This document shows, in pieces, positions 1-5,288 of a DNA stretch of 5,288 bases. Location: contig DITH01000184.1 of the NCBI GenBank assembly GCA_002422745.1, forward strand, positions 1-5,288, read 5' to 3'. The translations under genes were made by a program, and so were the position numbers. Every line of letters begins with the position of its first letter. Position 1 is the stretch's first letter. The notes under the pieces are model-generated. The model was not told the origin of the DNA. It was given only the letters and a program-made list of their open reading frames with translations, and ran no database searches. The DNA comes from Alphaproteobacteria bacterium UBA6189 (lineage in GTDB: Bacteria; Pseudomonadota; Alphaproteobacteria; Rickettsiales; UBA3002).

Positions 1-1
1 C

Positions 2-454
2 AGCCAGTCCGACTGGTCGACCATGAAAGCCGCCGCCGAGATGCTGGACGCTTTGAAGGTGCCTTATGAGAAAAAAATCGTTTCGGCGCACCGCACCCCC
101 CAGCGGCTATACGAATACGCCACCGGTGCGGCGGCGCGTGGGTTGAAAATCATTATCGCGGGGGCAGGGGGTGCAGCCCATTTGCCCGGCATGACCGCGT
201 CGCTCACCAAGCTGCCGGTATTCGGTGTGCCGGTGAAATCCAAAGCGCTCGACGGCATGGATGCGCTGCTTTCCATCGCCCAGATGCCGAAGGGCGTGCC
301 GGTCGGCACACTGGCCATTGGCGAACATGGGGCCGCCAATGCTGCGCTGCTTGCTGCCATGACGCTGGCGCTGAACGATGAGACGCTCGACACGCGGGTG
401 ACCGCCTGGCGCATGAAGCAAAGCAACGCCGTTGCCCTCGAACCGCAGGATTAA
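2..454 (+). CDS. purE: PurE, N5-carboxyaminoimidazole ribonucleotide mutase (5' end outside window)
   Basis: This is the catalytic subunit that converts N5-CAIR to CAIR in de novo purine synthesis in the cytoplasm. The open frame runs to the window edge: before the first ATG at 23 it reads SQSDWST, which matches the nucleotide-binding start of the PurE family (G-S-x-S-D-W), so that ATG is internal and about ten N-terminal residues are missing. About 150 residues are visible. Seen in order are SAHRTP (bases 83-100, holding the family's catalytic histidine region), the glycine-rich [14 protein letters not shown] substrate loop (about 152-193) and the [19 protein letters not shown] segment (about 266-322). 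These motifs, with purK directly downstream, indicate the bacterial class I mutase rather than the class II AIR carboxylase. The TAA stop is three bases before the purK start, so the genes are surely co-transcribed. Family assignment is very secure; the true start and the promoter cannot be seen. Confidence 0.97.
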   Translation, partial: SQSDWSTMKAAAEMLDALKVPYEKKIVSAHRTPQRLYEYATGAAARGLKIIIAGAGGAAHLPGMTASLTKLPVFGVPVKSKALDGMDALLSIAQMPKGVPVGTLAIGEHGAANAALLAAMTLALNDETLDTRVTAWRMKQSNAVALEPQD

Positions 455-457
455 CCC

Positions 458-1531
458 ATGACGCAGATTACTCCACCGGGCTCCACCATCGGCATTGTCG
501 GCGGCGGCCAGCTTGGGCGGATGCTGGCGCGCGCCGCCAGCCGCATGGGCTATAAAACCCATATCTTTACCCCCGACAAAGACTCGCCGGCCAGCCACGT
601 CGCCACCAAAACCACGATTGGCGCGTATCAGGATACCACGGCCTTGCGCGCCTTCGGCCAGAGTGTTGATGTGGTCACGTTTGAGTTCGAAAATATTCCC
701 GCCGAAACACTGACGATGCTTGAAACACTGGTCGCTGTTCGTCCGAAACCCGAAGTGCTGTTCACCACGCGTCACCGGCTGCGCGAGAAGGAATTTATTC
801 GTGCGCAAGGGATTGCTACCGCGCCGTTCGCGCCGGTGCGCAATGCGGCGGAATTGGCCGAAGCCATGAAAACCATCGGTACGCCCAGCGTGCTCAAAAC
901 CTGTGAACTTGGCTATGACGGTAAAGGGCAGGTGGTCATTCGCCGCGTGGCTGATGCCGAAAACGCCTGGGCGTCGCTGGGTAAATCCGAATGTATTCTC
1001 GAAGGATTCGTCGATTTCACGGCGGAAGCATCGATCATCGTGGCGCGTTCCACCCACGCCGAGGCGCGCTGCTACCCGCTGGTCGAGAATATCCACCGCG
1101 AGCATATCCTGCATAAAACCATCGCCCCGGCCCCGTTTATCGACACGCATCAGGAAGCTGCGGTGCGCATGGCAAAAAAACTGGCCGAAGCGCTGGATGT
1201 AGTCGGATTATTGGCGGTGGAGCTGTTCGTTACACCTGAGGGGTTGCTGGTGAACGAGCTGGCGCCGCGCCCGCACAATTCGGGCCATTGGAGTATCGAA
1301 GGTGCGCCGACCGGCCAGTTCGAGCAGCATATTCGCGCGATTTGTGGCTGGGCGCTTGGCGATACGATGCCGCGTGGCCGGGTCGAGATGATTAACCTGT
1401 TGGGCGACGACTGGAAGCAATGGGAGCAATATGCCCACCAGCCGGAAGCGCATGTACATCTCTACGGCAAAACCGAATCGCGTCCCGGGCGAAAGATGGG
1501 CCACGTGACGATCGTGAAACGCCACCCATAA
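458..1531 (+). CDS. purK: PurK, N5-carboxyaminoimidazole ribonucleotide synthase
   Basis: ATP-dependent enzyme that carboxylates AIR with bicarbonate to N5-CAIR, the substrate of PurE next door. At 357 residues it is close to the E. coli length of about 355. An N-terminal nucleotide-binding fold opens with GIVGGGQLGRML (residues 12-23). The central ATP-grasp part shows VLKTCELGYDGKGQ (about 145-158, the lysine and glycine-rich ATP loop) and EGFVDFTAEASIIVAR (about 182-197). VVGLLAVELF followed by LLVNELAPRPHNSGHW (about 248-278) holds the metal- and ATP-binding Glu and Asn residues of the fold. The C-terminal domain has MINLLGDDW (311-319) and HLYGKTESRPGRKMGHV (334-350), both typical of PurK. 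The ATG follows an AGGA (447-450) inside the end of purE with a 7-base gap, which suggests translational coupling. The TAA stop overlaps the A-tract of the terminator that follows. No disruption is seen. Confidence 0.98.
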   Translation: MTQITPPGSTIGIVGGGQLGRMLARAASRMGYKTHIFTPDKDSPASHVATKTTIGAYQDTTALRAFGQSVDVVTFEFENIPAETLTMLETLVAVRPKPEVLFTTRHRLREKEFIRAQGIATAPFAPVRNAAELAEAMKTIGTPSVLKTCELGYDGKGQVVIRRVADAENAWASLGKSECILEGFVDFTAEASIIVARSTHAEARCYPLVENIHREHILHKTIAPAPFIDTHQEAAVRMAKKLAEALDVVGLLAVELFVTPEGLLVNELAPRPHNSGHWSIEGAPTGQFEQHIRAICGWALGDTMPRGRVEMINLLGDDWKQWEQYAHQPEAHVHLYGKTESRPGRKMGHVTIVKRHP

Positions 1532-1558
1532 AAAAGGCGCTCAGGTGAGCGCCTTTTT
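1530..1558. terminator. Bidirectional intrinsic terminator between purK and the membrane-protein gene
   Basis: GGCGCTCA (1536-1543) pairs perfectly with TGAGCGCC (1546-1553) around a GG centre, in practice a C-AGGT-G type loop. The stem is flanked by six A on the left (1530-1535) and five T on the right (1554-1558). Read on the plus strand it ends purEK; read on the minus strand it ends the 1572-2141 gene, whose stop is 13 bases away. One hairpin therefore serves two convergent units. The A-tract includes the last two bases of the purK stop codon. Confidence 0.93.
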
Positions 1559-1571
1559 CGTTAGCGGTGGC

Positions 1572-2141
1572 TTAGTGGGTAGCTTTACGCCGAAAGCGGA
1601 TATGCCGCGAAAGGTCGATCGTGCGATCGCGGTGGTCGCCGCCAATCGTGGCCATTACCCAAGCGGCCACAGCCGATACCAGCGAACTGGCACCCAGCGC
1701 GAAGCCCGAGATAATGGTGACTTTCTTGGCCATTTCATCCGACAAGGCCATGGACGTATCACTATCTACGCCGTGTGCTGCCATGGCTGCAATCAGTCCG
1801 GCCACACCGACGGCGATGGCGACCAACAGGCTACTTAAGCCCCACACCAGTAGACCGTGCGCGCCGTCGCGCAATTCGCCTTCCTGCGTATTGTCGCCAT
1901 TGGCAATCATGCGTCCGGCTAAATATCCCCCGGTGATGGATGCCGAAATCTGCACCCATAGGACCCATAGGCCAAACGCCAGCAAGCTGCCGCTCGTGAC
2001 AAGTTCATCGCTATCGAGATTGGTGAAGGAAAGGCCGAGGGCCTGGCCGAATTGAACCAGTACCAGCGATACCGCGCAAGCGAGGATCGTGCCGGCGATG
2101 ACGGGGCTCCATTCAATGGAGCGATTGAGTTGAATTGCCAT
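1572..2141 (-). CDS. Four-span integral membrane protein of unknown function
   Basis: A 189-residue protein with four hydrophobic stretches at roughly residues 11-35, 50-73, 96-121 and 141-166, so an inner-membrane location is inferred. The ends are polar and the C-terminal tail (about 168-189) is rich in Arg, His and Lys. There is a short N-terminal lead and no cleavable signal peptide. Glycine and small-residue packing motifs occur in the spans (SITGGYLAGR at 68-77, DGAHGLLVWGLSS at 92-104). These two motifs recall a family of small alphaproteobacterial membrane proteins, some labelled PhnA-like in databases, with a GGxxAGR segment followed by HGLxxW; this is from memory and gives no function. 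The ATG is preceded by AGGAG (2150-2154) with an 8-base gap, and that site overlaps the stop of the 24-residue peptide gene upstream. The two genes therefore look like a coupled pair, ended by the 1530-1558 hairpin. A real gene is near certain; the role is unknown. Confidence 0.9.
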   Translation of the reverse strand: MAIQLNRSIEWSPVIAGTILACAVSLVLVQFGQALGLSFTNLDSDELVTSGSLLAFGLWVLWVQISASITGGYLAGRMIANGDNTQEGELRDGAHGLLVWGLSSLLVAIAVGVAGLIAAMAAHGVDSDTSMALSDEMAKKVTIISGFALGASSLVSAVAAWVMATIGGDHRDRTIDLSRHIRFRRKATH

Positions 2142-2149
2142 GTCTGCCT

Positions 2150-2154
2150 CTCCT
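2150..2154 (-). promoter_or_regulatory. Ribosome-binding site of the 189-residue membrane protein, overlapping the upstream stop codon
   Basis: On the minus strand this reads AGGAG, eight bases before the ATG at 2141. Its first two bases are the last two of the TAG that ends the 24-residue peptide gene. Ribosomes finishing the peptide would sit on this site, which fits translational coupling. Confidence 0.7.
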
Positions 2155-2227
2155 AGCTTAGGCCGAGGAACGACAAAATGGCCATCACGACCACGACAAG
2201 ACCGACGAGATAAATAACCGAATCCAT
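2153..2227 (-). CDS. 24-residue single-span membrane peptide
   Basis: A very short reading frame that begins MDSVIYLVG and ends SFLGLS before TAG. Residues about 4-22 form one continuous hydrophobic stretch (Val, Leu, Ile, Phe, Gly) long enough to cross a membrane. The only charged side chain is Asp2 and there are no basic residues. Three things argue that it is translated: a strong AAGGAG (2234-2239) six bases before the ATG, a stop codon that overlaps the ribosome-binding site of the next gene, and a spacing of 11 bases to that gene's start. I recall tiny peptides of this kind (M-D-x-I-x-Y-L-V-G at the start, S-F-F/L-G-L at the end) in other alphaproteobacteria, but cannot confirm this here. 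It could be a partner or regulator of the 189-residue membrane protein, or a leader peptide that couples its translation. No function is assigned. Confidence 0.75.
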   Translation of the reverse strand: MDSVIYLVGLVVVVMAILSFLGLS

Positions 2228-2331
2228 GAAATGCTCCTTGCTAAGTTTGGATGCTCAAGCTTTTCCACGTTCATAGATAAATTTTCTATTACGCGCGCCT
2301 CCCTCTTTCTCATGGATGCGATAGGTGTTAA
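2228..2331. promoter_or_regulatory. Divergent intergenic region, presumed to hold two promoters
   Basis: A 104-base gap separates the leftward peptide/membrane-protein pair from the rightward 59-residue gene, so both should have promoters here. The centre (about 2270-2290) is clearly more AT-rich than its surroundings and contains ATAGA and TCTAT (2273-2277 and 2285-2289) as a short inverted repeat around a 7-base centre. I could not find a convincing -35/-10 pair in either direction, nor the GGAAC...GTT pattern of alphaproteobacterial EcfG stress promoters. The regulatory role rests on gene orientation and base composition only. Confidence 0.4.
2234..2239 (-). promoter_or_regulatory. Ribosome-binding site of the 24-residue peptide gene
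   Basis: On the minus strand this reads AAGGAG, close to the ideal anti-16S match, six bases before the ATG at 2227. It is the main evidence that this tiny frame is a gene and it fixes the start. Confidence 0.75.
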
Positions 2332-2511
2332 ATGACGGCCATGGAGAAAAAAGCGAAGCCACCCTGGAAAAAGCCTGCGCCAAAAGGCAGTGGGCAAACA
2401 AAACTTACGGATGCGCAGAAACAGGCCGCAAGAACACGGGCAGCCAAAGCGGGTCGGCGCTATCCGAACCTGGTCGATAATATGTGGGCGGCCAAACAGC
2501 CGAAAGAATAA
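2332..2511 (+). CDS. 59-residue lysine-rich basic protein, function unknown
   Basis: A small, strongly basic protein with about 15 Lys or Arg against 4 Asp or Glu. The first 24 residues are rich in Lys, Pro and Gly (KPPWKKPAPKG at 9-19) and probably disordered. Residues 26-39 (TDAQKQAARTRAAK) should form a basic helix. The C-terminal part AGRRYPNLVDNMWAAK (40-55) is the most distinctive block; I recall similar AGR-x-YPNLVDNM endings in small hypothetical proteins of alphaproteobacteria, without a known role. The start is bounded by an in-frame TAA directly before the ATG at 2332; ATG at 2341 is the alternative. The only ribosome-binding candidate is AGGTG (2323-2327), four bases before the first ATG, which favours that start. 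The gene ends one base from the convergent end of pheT with no terminator between. The charge suggests nucleic-acid or ribosome binding, which is inference only. Confidence 0.8.
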   Translation: MTAMEKKAKPPWKKPAPKGSGQTKLTDAQKQAARTRAAKAGRRYPNLVDNMWAAKQPKE

Positions 2512-2512
2512 G

Positions 2513-4870
2513 CTAGCGCAGCACCGCACCGGCTTTTGCGGCGTTCTCAACGATCGCGGCAGCGACCTTCTCGATTTCCTGGTCGGTCAGCGTGCGGTCG
2601 GCGGCTTGCAGCGTTACCGTCAGGGCGAGGGATTTCTTGCCTTCCGGCACGCCCTTGCCCTGGTAAAGATCGAACATTGTTACCTGCTGCAGGAGCTGTT
2701 TTTCTGCTTTGGTCACTGCGGCGATGAGCTCGGCGGCGGGCATGGCTTCATCGACCACGAACGCAAAATCGCGGGTGACTGGCTGATAGTCGGAACTCAC
2801 CAGCGCTTTGCGCTTGGCCTGCCCGCGCGATTGCGGAATCGCATCGAGATGCACTTCAAACGCCATCACCGAAAAATTGCAACCCAACGCCGCAAGCGTG
2901 GTCGGATGTAATTCCCCAAAATGTGCGATGATGTTTTTGCCAAGCGCCAGCGTGCCCGAGCGGCCCGGATGGTACCAACCCGGTGCCTGACGAGTAACGG
3001 GGGTCTTGCTGGCATCGAACCCGGCACCGGCGAGGGCGGCCAGCGCATCGGCTTTCACATCGAACAGGTCGGCTTTCGGCGCGCTGGCATAATGCAACCC
3101 ATGGCGCAGCCCGGCGCGTATCCCTGCCGCAATCGTGCGTTGGCCGGTCGGGGATGTATCGTTGAAGATTGCGCCTACTTCAAACAGGGCAATATCGCTA
3201 AAACCGCGCGCGTGATTCATCGACGCTGCATGTAGTAAATGGGGCAGCAGACTGGGACGCATCACCGACAGATCGGCACTGATCGGGTTCAGCAGCGCCA
3301 AAGCCTCAGCCTGCCCGCCAAATGCTGCTGCCTGCGCCTCGGAACAGAAGCCCCAGCCGTAATGCTCGTGCAATCCGCGCGCGGCCAATGCCCGGCGGGT
3401 CTGCGTGACCCGCAATTGGGCTGCATTGAGGGCTGGTCGCGCCACGCCTTGCTGTTTCGGCAGCGACACCGGCGCGATATGGTCGTAACCATGCAGGCGC
3501 AATATCTCCTCGGCGAGATCGGCCAACTGGCGCACATCGTGGCGCCAGCTCGGCACCGTGACGCGCTCGCCATCGAACACGAAACTCAGCTGCTCGAGAA
3601 TTTCTTTTTGGCGTGCTTCAGGAATATCCGTGCCGCCGAGCGCATTAATAGCCGTCGCATCAAACGCAATGGGGTCGGGGCCAGCAGGCGGCGTGCCTAC
3701 CAATTCTGGCTTGCCCGCGCTACCGCCGAATTGCAGCAGGAAGCAGCTAAGCCCGATATCTGATACCGTAAGGGCATCGCGGTCGACACCGCGTTCGAAT
3801 CGTGCCCGCGCATCCGAATCGATATGCAGAGCACGTCCGGTTTTCGCAATACGTTCGGGATTGAACAGGGCGATTTCTAGTAGAATGTCGGTGGTGGTTT
3901 CATCCACCGCCGTGCTGCTGCCACCCATGATGCCGCCAAGGCCGATGACGCCGGAATCGTCGGCAATCACGCAATCTTCACTGCGTAGATTATAATGCTT
4001 CTCATTCAGCGCGGCGAAGGGCTCGCCATCCTGAGCACGGCGCACCACGATCTCGCCCTTCAATTTTTTCAAATCATACACATGTGCCGGCCGGCCATAG
4101 GCCAGGGTGGCGAAATTCGTCGCGTCGACGAGAAAAGAGATCGGGCGCATACCGGCAGCCGTCAGCATACGCTGCAGCCATTCCGGCGACTCACCGTTCG
4201 ATAAGCCGCGAAGGATGCGGCCGTTGAAGGCGGGGCAGCCATCCGTATCCTCGATCCGGATCGGGTAGGTCTCGCCCGTGTCGGCCGGGGCGGGCGGGAT
4301 GTCGAGGGTCAGCGTGCCGAGTCCGGCGGCGGCCAGGTCGCGCGCGACGCCGAGCACGCCCATGCAATCGCCACGGTTGGCCGTAATGTTAAGGTCGATC
4401 ACCGGGTCGTTGAGCCCCAGCACATCGACAATGCTTGCCCCGATTTCCGCGTCGTACGGCAATTCGATAATCCCTGCCGAATCATTGCCGATACCAAGCT
4501 CGTCGGCCGAGCAAAGCATGCCCTGGCTCTCGATGCCTCGCACCTTGGCGGCTTTGATTTCCATGCCGTTGGTAGGAATAACCGTGCCAATATTGGCCAG
4601 CGCCACCTTGATGCCTGCGCGTGCATTCGGTGCGCCGCACACAATTTGTAGCTCACCCTGCGCCGCCTTCACTTTACAAACTTGTAGCTTATCGGCCTGC
4701 GGGTGTTTTTCTGCGTGCAGTACCTCGGCCACCACAAAAGGTTTCAACGCGGCGGCCGGGTCGTCGATCGCGTCGACCTCTAGCCCGATCGCCGTGGCAA
4801 CCTCGGCGATGCGGGCGAGGGGCGCATCGGTTTTAAGGAACATATGCAGTAACGAGAGTGGGAATTTCAT
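2513..4870 (-). CDS. pheT: PheT, phenylalanyl-tRNA synthetase beta subunit
   Basis: Beta chain of the alpha2-beta2 enzyme that charges tRNA-Phe in the cytoplasm. At 785 residues it is close to the E. coli length of about 795. The order of domains is complete. An N-terminal segment begins MKFPLSLLHMFL. An EMAP/OB-type tRNA-binding domain (about 40-148) has HPQADKL and IVCGAPNARAG. DLNITANRGDCMGVLGVARDLA (about 159-180) leads into the B3/B4 editing domain (about 205-375, with GGIMGG and RFERGVD). A B5 domain (about 400-470) shows PSWRHDV and DLAEEILRLHGYD, whose acidic residues bind magnesium in the family. A catalytic-like core follows (about 480-680), then a C-terminal ferredoxin-fold anticodon-binding domain (about 692-785, YQPVTRDFAFVVDE). 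An in-frame GTG at 4876 is possible, but the ribosome-binding site and the standard MKF opening favour the ATG at 4870. No intrinsic terminator is visible after the TAG stop. Confidence 0.98.
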   Translation of the reverse strand: MKFPLSLLHMFLKTDAPLARIAEVATAIGLEVDAIDDPAAALKPFVVAEVLHAEKHPQADKLQVCKVKAAQGELQIVCGAPNARAGIKVALANIGTVIPTNGMEIKAAKVRGIESQGMLCSADELGIGNDSAGIIELPYDAEIGASIVDVLGLNDPVIDLNITANRGDCMGVLGVARDLAAAGLGTLTLDIPPAPADTGETYPIRIEDTDGCPAFNGRILRGLSNGESPEWLQRMLTAAGMRPISFLVDATNFATLAYGRPAHVYDLKKLKGEIVVRRAQDGEPFAALNEKHYNLRSEDCVIADDSGVIGLGGIMGGSSTAVDETTTDILLEIALFNPERIAKTGRALHIDSDARARFERGVDRDALTVSDIGLSCFLLQFGGSAGKPELVGTPPAGPDPIAFDATAINALGGTDIPEARQKEILEQLSFVFDGERVTVPSWRHDVRQLADLAEEILRLHGYDHIAPVSLPKQQGVARPALNAAQLRVTQTRRALAARGLHEHYGWGFCSEAQAAAFGGQAEALALLNPISADLSVMRPSLLPHLLHAASMNHARGFSDIALFEVGAIFNDTSPTGQRTIAAGIRAGLRHGLHYASAPKADLFDVKADALAALAGAGFDASKTPVTRQAPGWYHPGRSGTLALGKNIIAHFGELHPTTLAALGCNFSVMAFEVHLDAIPQSRGQAKRKALVSSDYQPVTRDFAFVVDEAMPAAELIAAVTKAEKQLLQQVTMFDLYQGKGVPEGKKSLALTVTLQAADRTLTDQEIEKVAAAIVENAAKAGAVLR

Positions 4871-4877
4871 GCGCACA

Positions 4878-4881
4878 CCTC
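4878..4881 (-). promoter_or_regulatory. Ribosome-binding site that decides the pheT start
   Basis: On the minus strand this reads GAGG, seven bases before the ATG at 4870 but only one base before the in-frame GTG at 4876. The spacing supports the ATG. It lies five bases from the edge of the palindromic element, so folding of that element could affect access to it. Confidence 0.65.
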
Positions 4882-4886
4882 ATTCT

Positions 4887-4958
4887 TTGTCATCCCTGCG
4901 AACGCAGGGATCTCCTGAAATGCGGCGAAGCAGATTCCTGCGTTCGCAGGAAGGACAA
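4887..4958. repeat. 72-base palindromic element (REP/MITE-like) in the pheS-pheT spacer
   Basis: Two 27-base arms (4887-4913 and 4932-4958) are inverted copies of each other with three mismatches, separated by 18 bases. Each arm is also a hairpin by itself: ATCCCTGCG pairs with CGCAGGGAT around AA (4892-4911), and TTCCTGCG with CGCAGGAA around TT (4935-4952). The outer bases TTGTC and GACAA match as well. The element can therefore form two small hairpins or one long stem. The opening GTCATCCC followed by a GC stem is the style of dispersed palindromic repeats found between genes in many proteobacteria, so I infer a mobile or formerly mobile repeat. No T-tract follows on the transcribed strand, so it is not a standard terminator. 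It fills most of the 97 bases between pheS and pheT. Only one copy is in this window. Confidence 0.85.
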
Positions 4959-4967
4959 CAACCATGT

Positions 4968-5288
4968 TCATGCGCCGACTCCCTTCACCAGATTGGGGAT
5001 ATCGAGCGCGTGAAAGCCATAATGGTTCAGCCACCGCGCGTCGCCCGCGAAGAAGGTACGCAAATCGGGGATATTATATTTCAGCATGGCCAGCCGTTCG
5101 ATGCCGCAGCCGAAAGCAAAGCCTTGCCATTCTGCCGGGTCGAGCCCGCAATTCTTCAGCACGTTCGGGTGCACCATGCCGCAGCCGGCGATCTCCAGCC
5201 AGTCGTCGCCCTCACCAATCAACAATGCATCGCGCCCGCGTTTGCAGCCAATATCCACTTCGGCCGACGGCTCGGTGAAGGGGAAAAA
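4968..5288 (-). CDS. pheS: PheS, phenylalanyl-tRNA synthetase alpha subunit (C-terminal part; 5' end outside window)
   Basis: Catalytic alpha chain of phenylalanyl-tRNA synthetase, partner of PheT encoded just downstream. The visible frame is 106 residues and continues through the right edge: it reads [13 protein letters not shown] before the first possible internal start (GTG at 5258), which is the conserved class II motif 2 region and not a true N-terminus. Next come [18 protein letters not shown], a phenylalanine-pocket segment of the family, and class II motif 3, [16 protein letters not shown], with the ATP-binding arginine. The end, beyond the point where E. coli PheS stops, is [20 protein letters not shown], which fits the longer C-termini I associate with alphaproteobacterial PheS. 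The cysteine within FGCG replaces a residue that is often Met or Ile in orthologues I recall. The stop (TGA) is 97 bases from the pheT ATG, and a palindromic element lies between them. Confidence 0.97.
   Translation of the reverse strand, partial: FFPFTEPSAEVDIGCKRGRDALLIGEGDDWLEIAGCGMVHPNVLKNCGLDPAEWQGFAFGCGIERLAMLKYNIPDLRTFFAGDARWLNHYGFHALDIPNLVKGVGA

Noticed and set aside
107..1150. A 347-codon open frame on the minus strand opposite purE and purK.
   Set aside because: It spans two well-identified genes on the other strand, has low-complexity Arg/Gly/His-rich composition typical of antisense frames in GC-rich DNA, and matches no family I know.
2228..2331. EcfG (general stress) promoter upstream of the small membrane genes.
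   Set aside because: No GGAAC element with a correctly spaced GTT was found on either strand.
2185..2550. A 121-codon minus-strand frame over the divergent gap.
   Set aside because: It overlaps the 24-residue peptide gene, the 59-residue gene and the pheT end in other frames. The peptide frame has a much better ribosome-binding site and context.
2390..2911. A 173-codon plus-strand frame crossing the 59-residue gene and the end of pheT.
   Set aside because: It overlaps a better-supported small gene in another frame and the antisense strand of pheT, and has no convincing ribosome-binding site.
3239..3763. A 174-codon plus-strand frame inside pheT.
   Set aside because: It is the complement of a conserved synthetase core and shows no independent coding signal.
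4871..4876. GTG at 4876 as the pheT start.
   Set aside because: It would leave only one base between GAGG and the start codon; the ATG at 4870 has seven and gives the family's usual MKF opening.
4887..4958. Intrinsic terminator or CRISPR repeat between pheS and pheT.
   Set aside because: No T-tract follows the stem on the transcribed strand, and there are only two inverted arms rather than direct repeats with spacers.
4978..5258. A complete short gene starting at GTG 5258.
   Set aside because: The frame continues through the window edge with conserved PheS residues (TEPSAEVDI), so this is the 3' part of pheS.

Overview
The window looks like chromosomal DNA of an alphaproteobacterium. It is moderately GC-rich, has tightly packed genes, class I PurE paired with PurK, a full-length bacterial PheT, a PheS with the C-terminal extension I associate with this class, and small membrane and basic proteins of a type I recall from alphaproteobacterial genomes. 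The class is an inference from protein character. I cannot name an order or genus. There is no phage, transposase, CRISPR array, rRNA or tRNA.

Left block (1-1558, + strand): the 3' part of purE, whose start lies off the left edge, then complete purK three bases later. Together they carry out the two-step carboxylation of AIR to CAIR in de novo purine synthesis. The block ends in a near-perfect hairpin with A and T tracts on its two sides (1530-1558), which can stop transcription from both directions.

Middle block (1572-2511): a small accessory island. On the minus strand, a 24-residue single-span peptide (2153-2227, easily missed because of its size) precedes a 189-residue four-span membrane protein (1572-2141). 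The ribosome-binding site of the second gene overlaps the stop codon of the first, so the two look like a translationally coupled pair. Across a 104-base divergent gap, a 59-residue lysine-rich protein (2332-2511) reads to the right and ends one base from the end of pheT. None of the three has a function I can assign.

Right block (2513-5288, minus strand): the pheST operon, encoding the two subunits of phenylalanyl-tRNA synthetase. pheS comes first and is cut by the right edge, and pheT follows. A 72-base palindromic element made of two hairpins that can also fold into one long stem fills most of the 97-base pheS-pheT spacer. It resembles the dispersed REP/MITE-type repeats of proteobacteria and lies just upstream of the pheT ribosome-binding site.

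Most of the window is housekeeping. The points worth a second look are the tiny membrane-peptide/membrane-protein pair, the palindromic element inside the pheST operon, and the unassigned basic protein packed against pheT.
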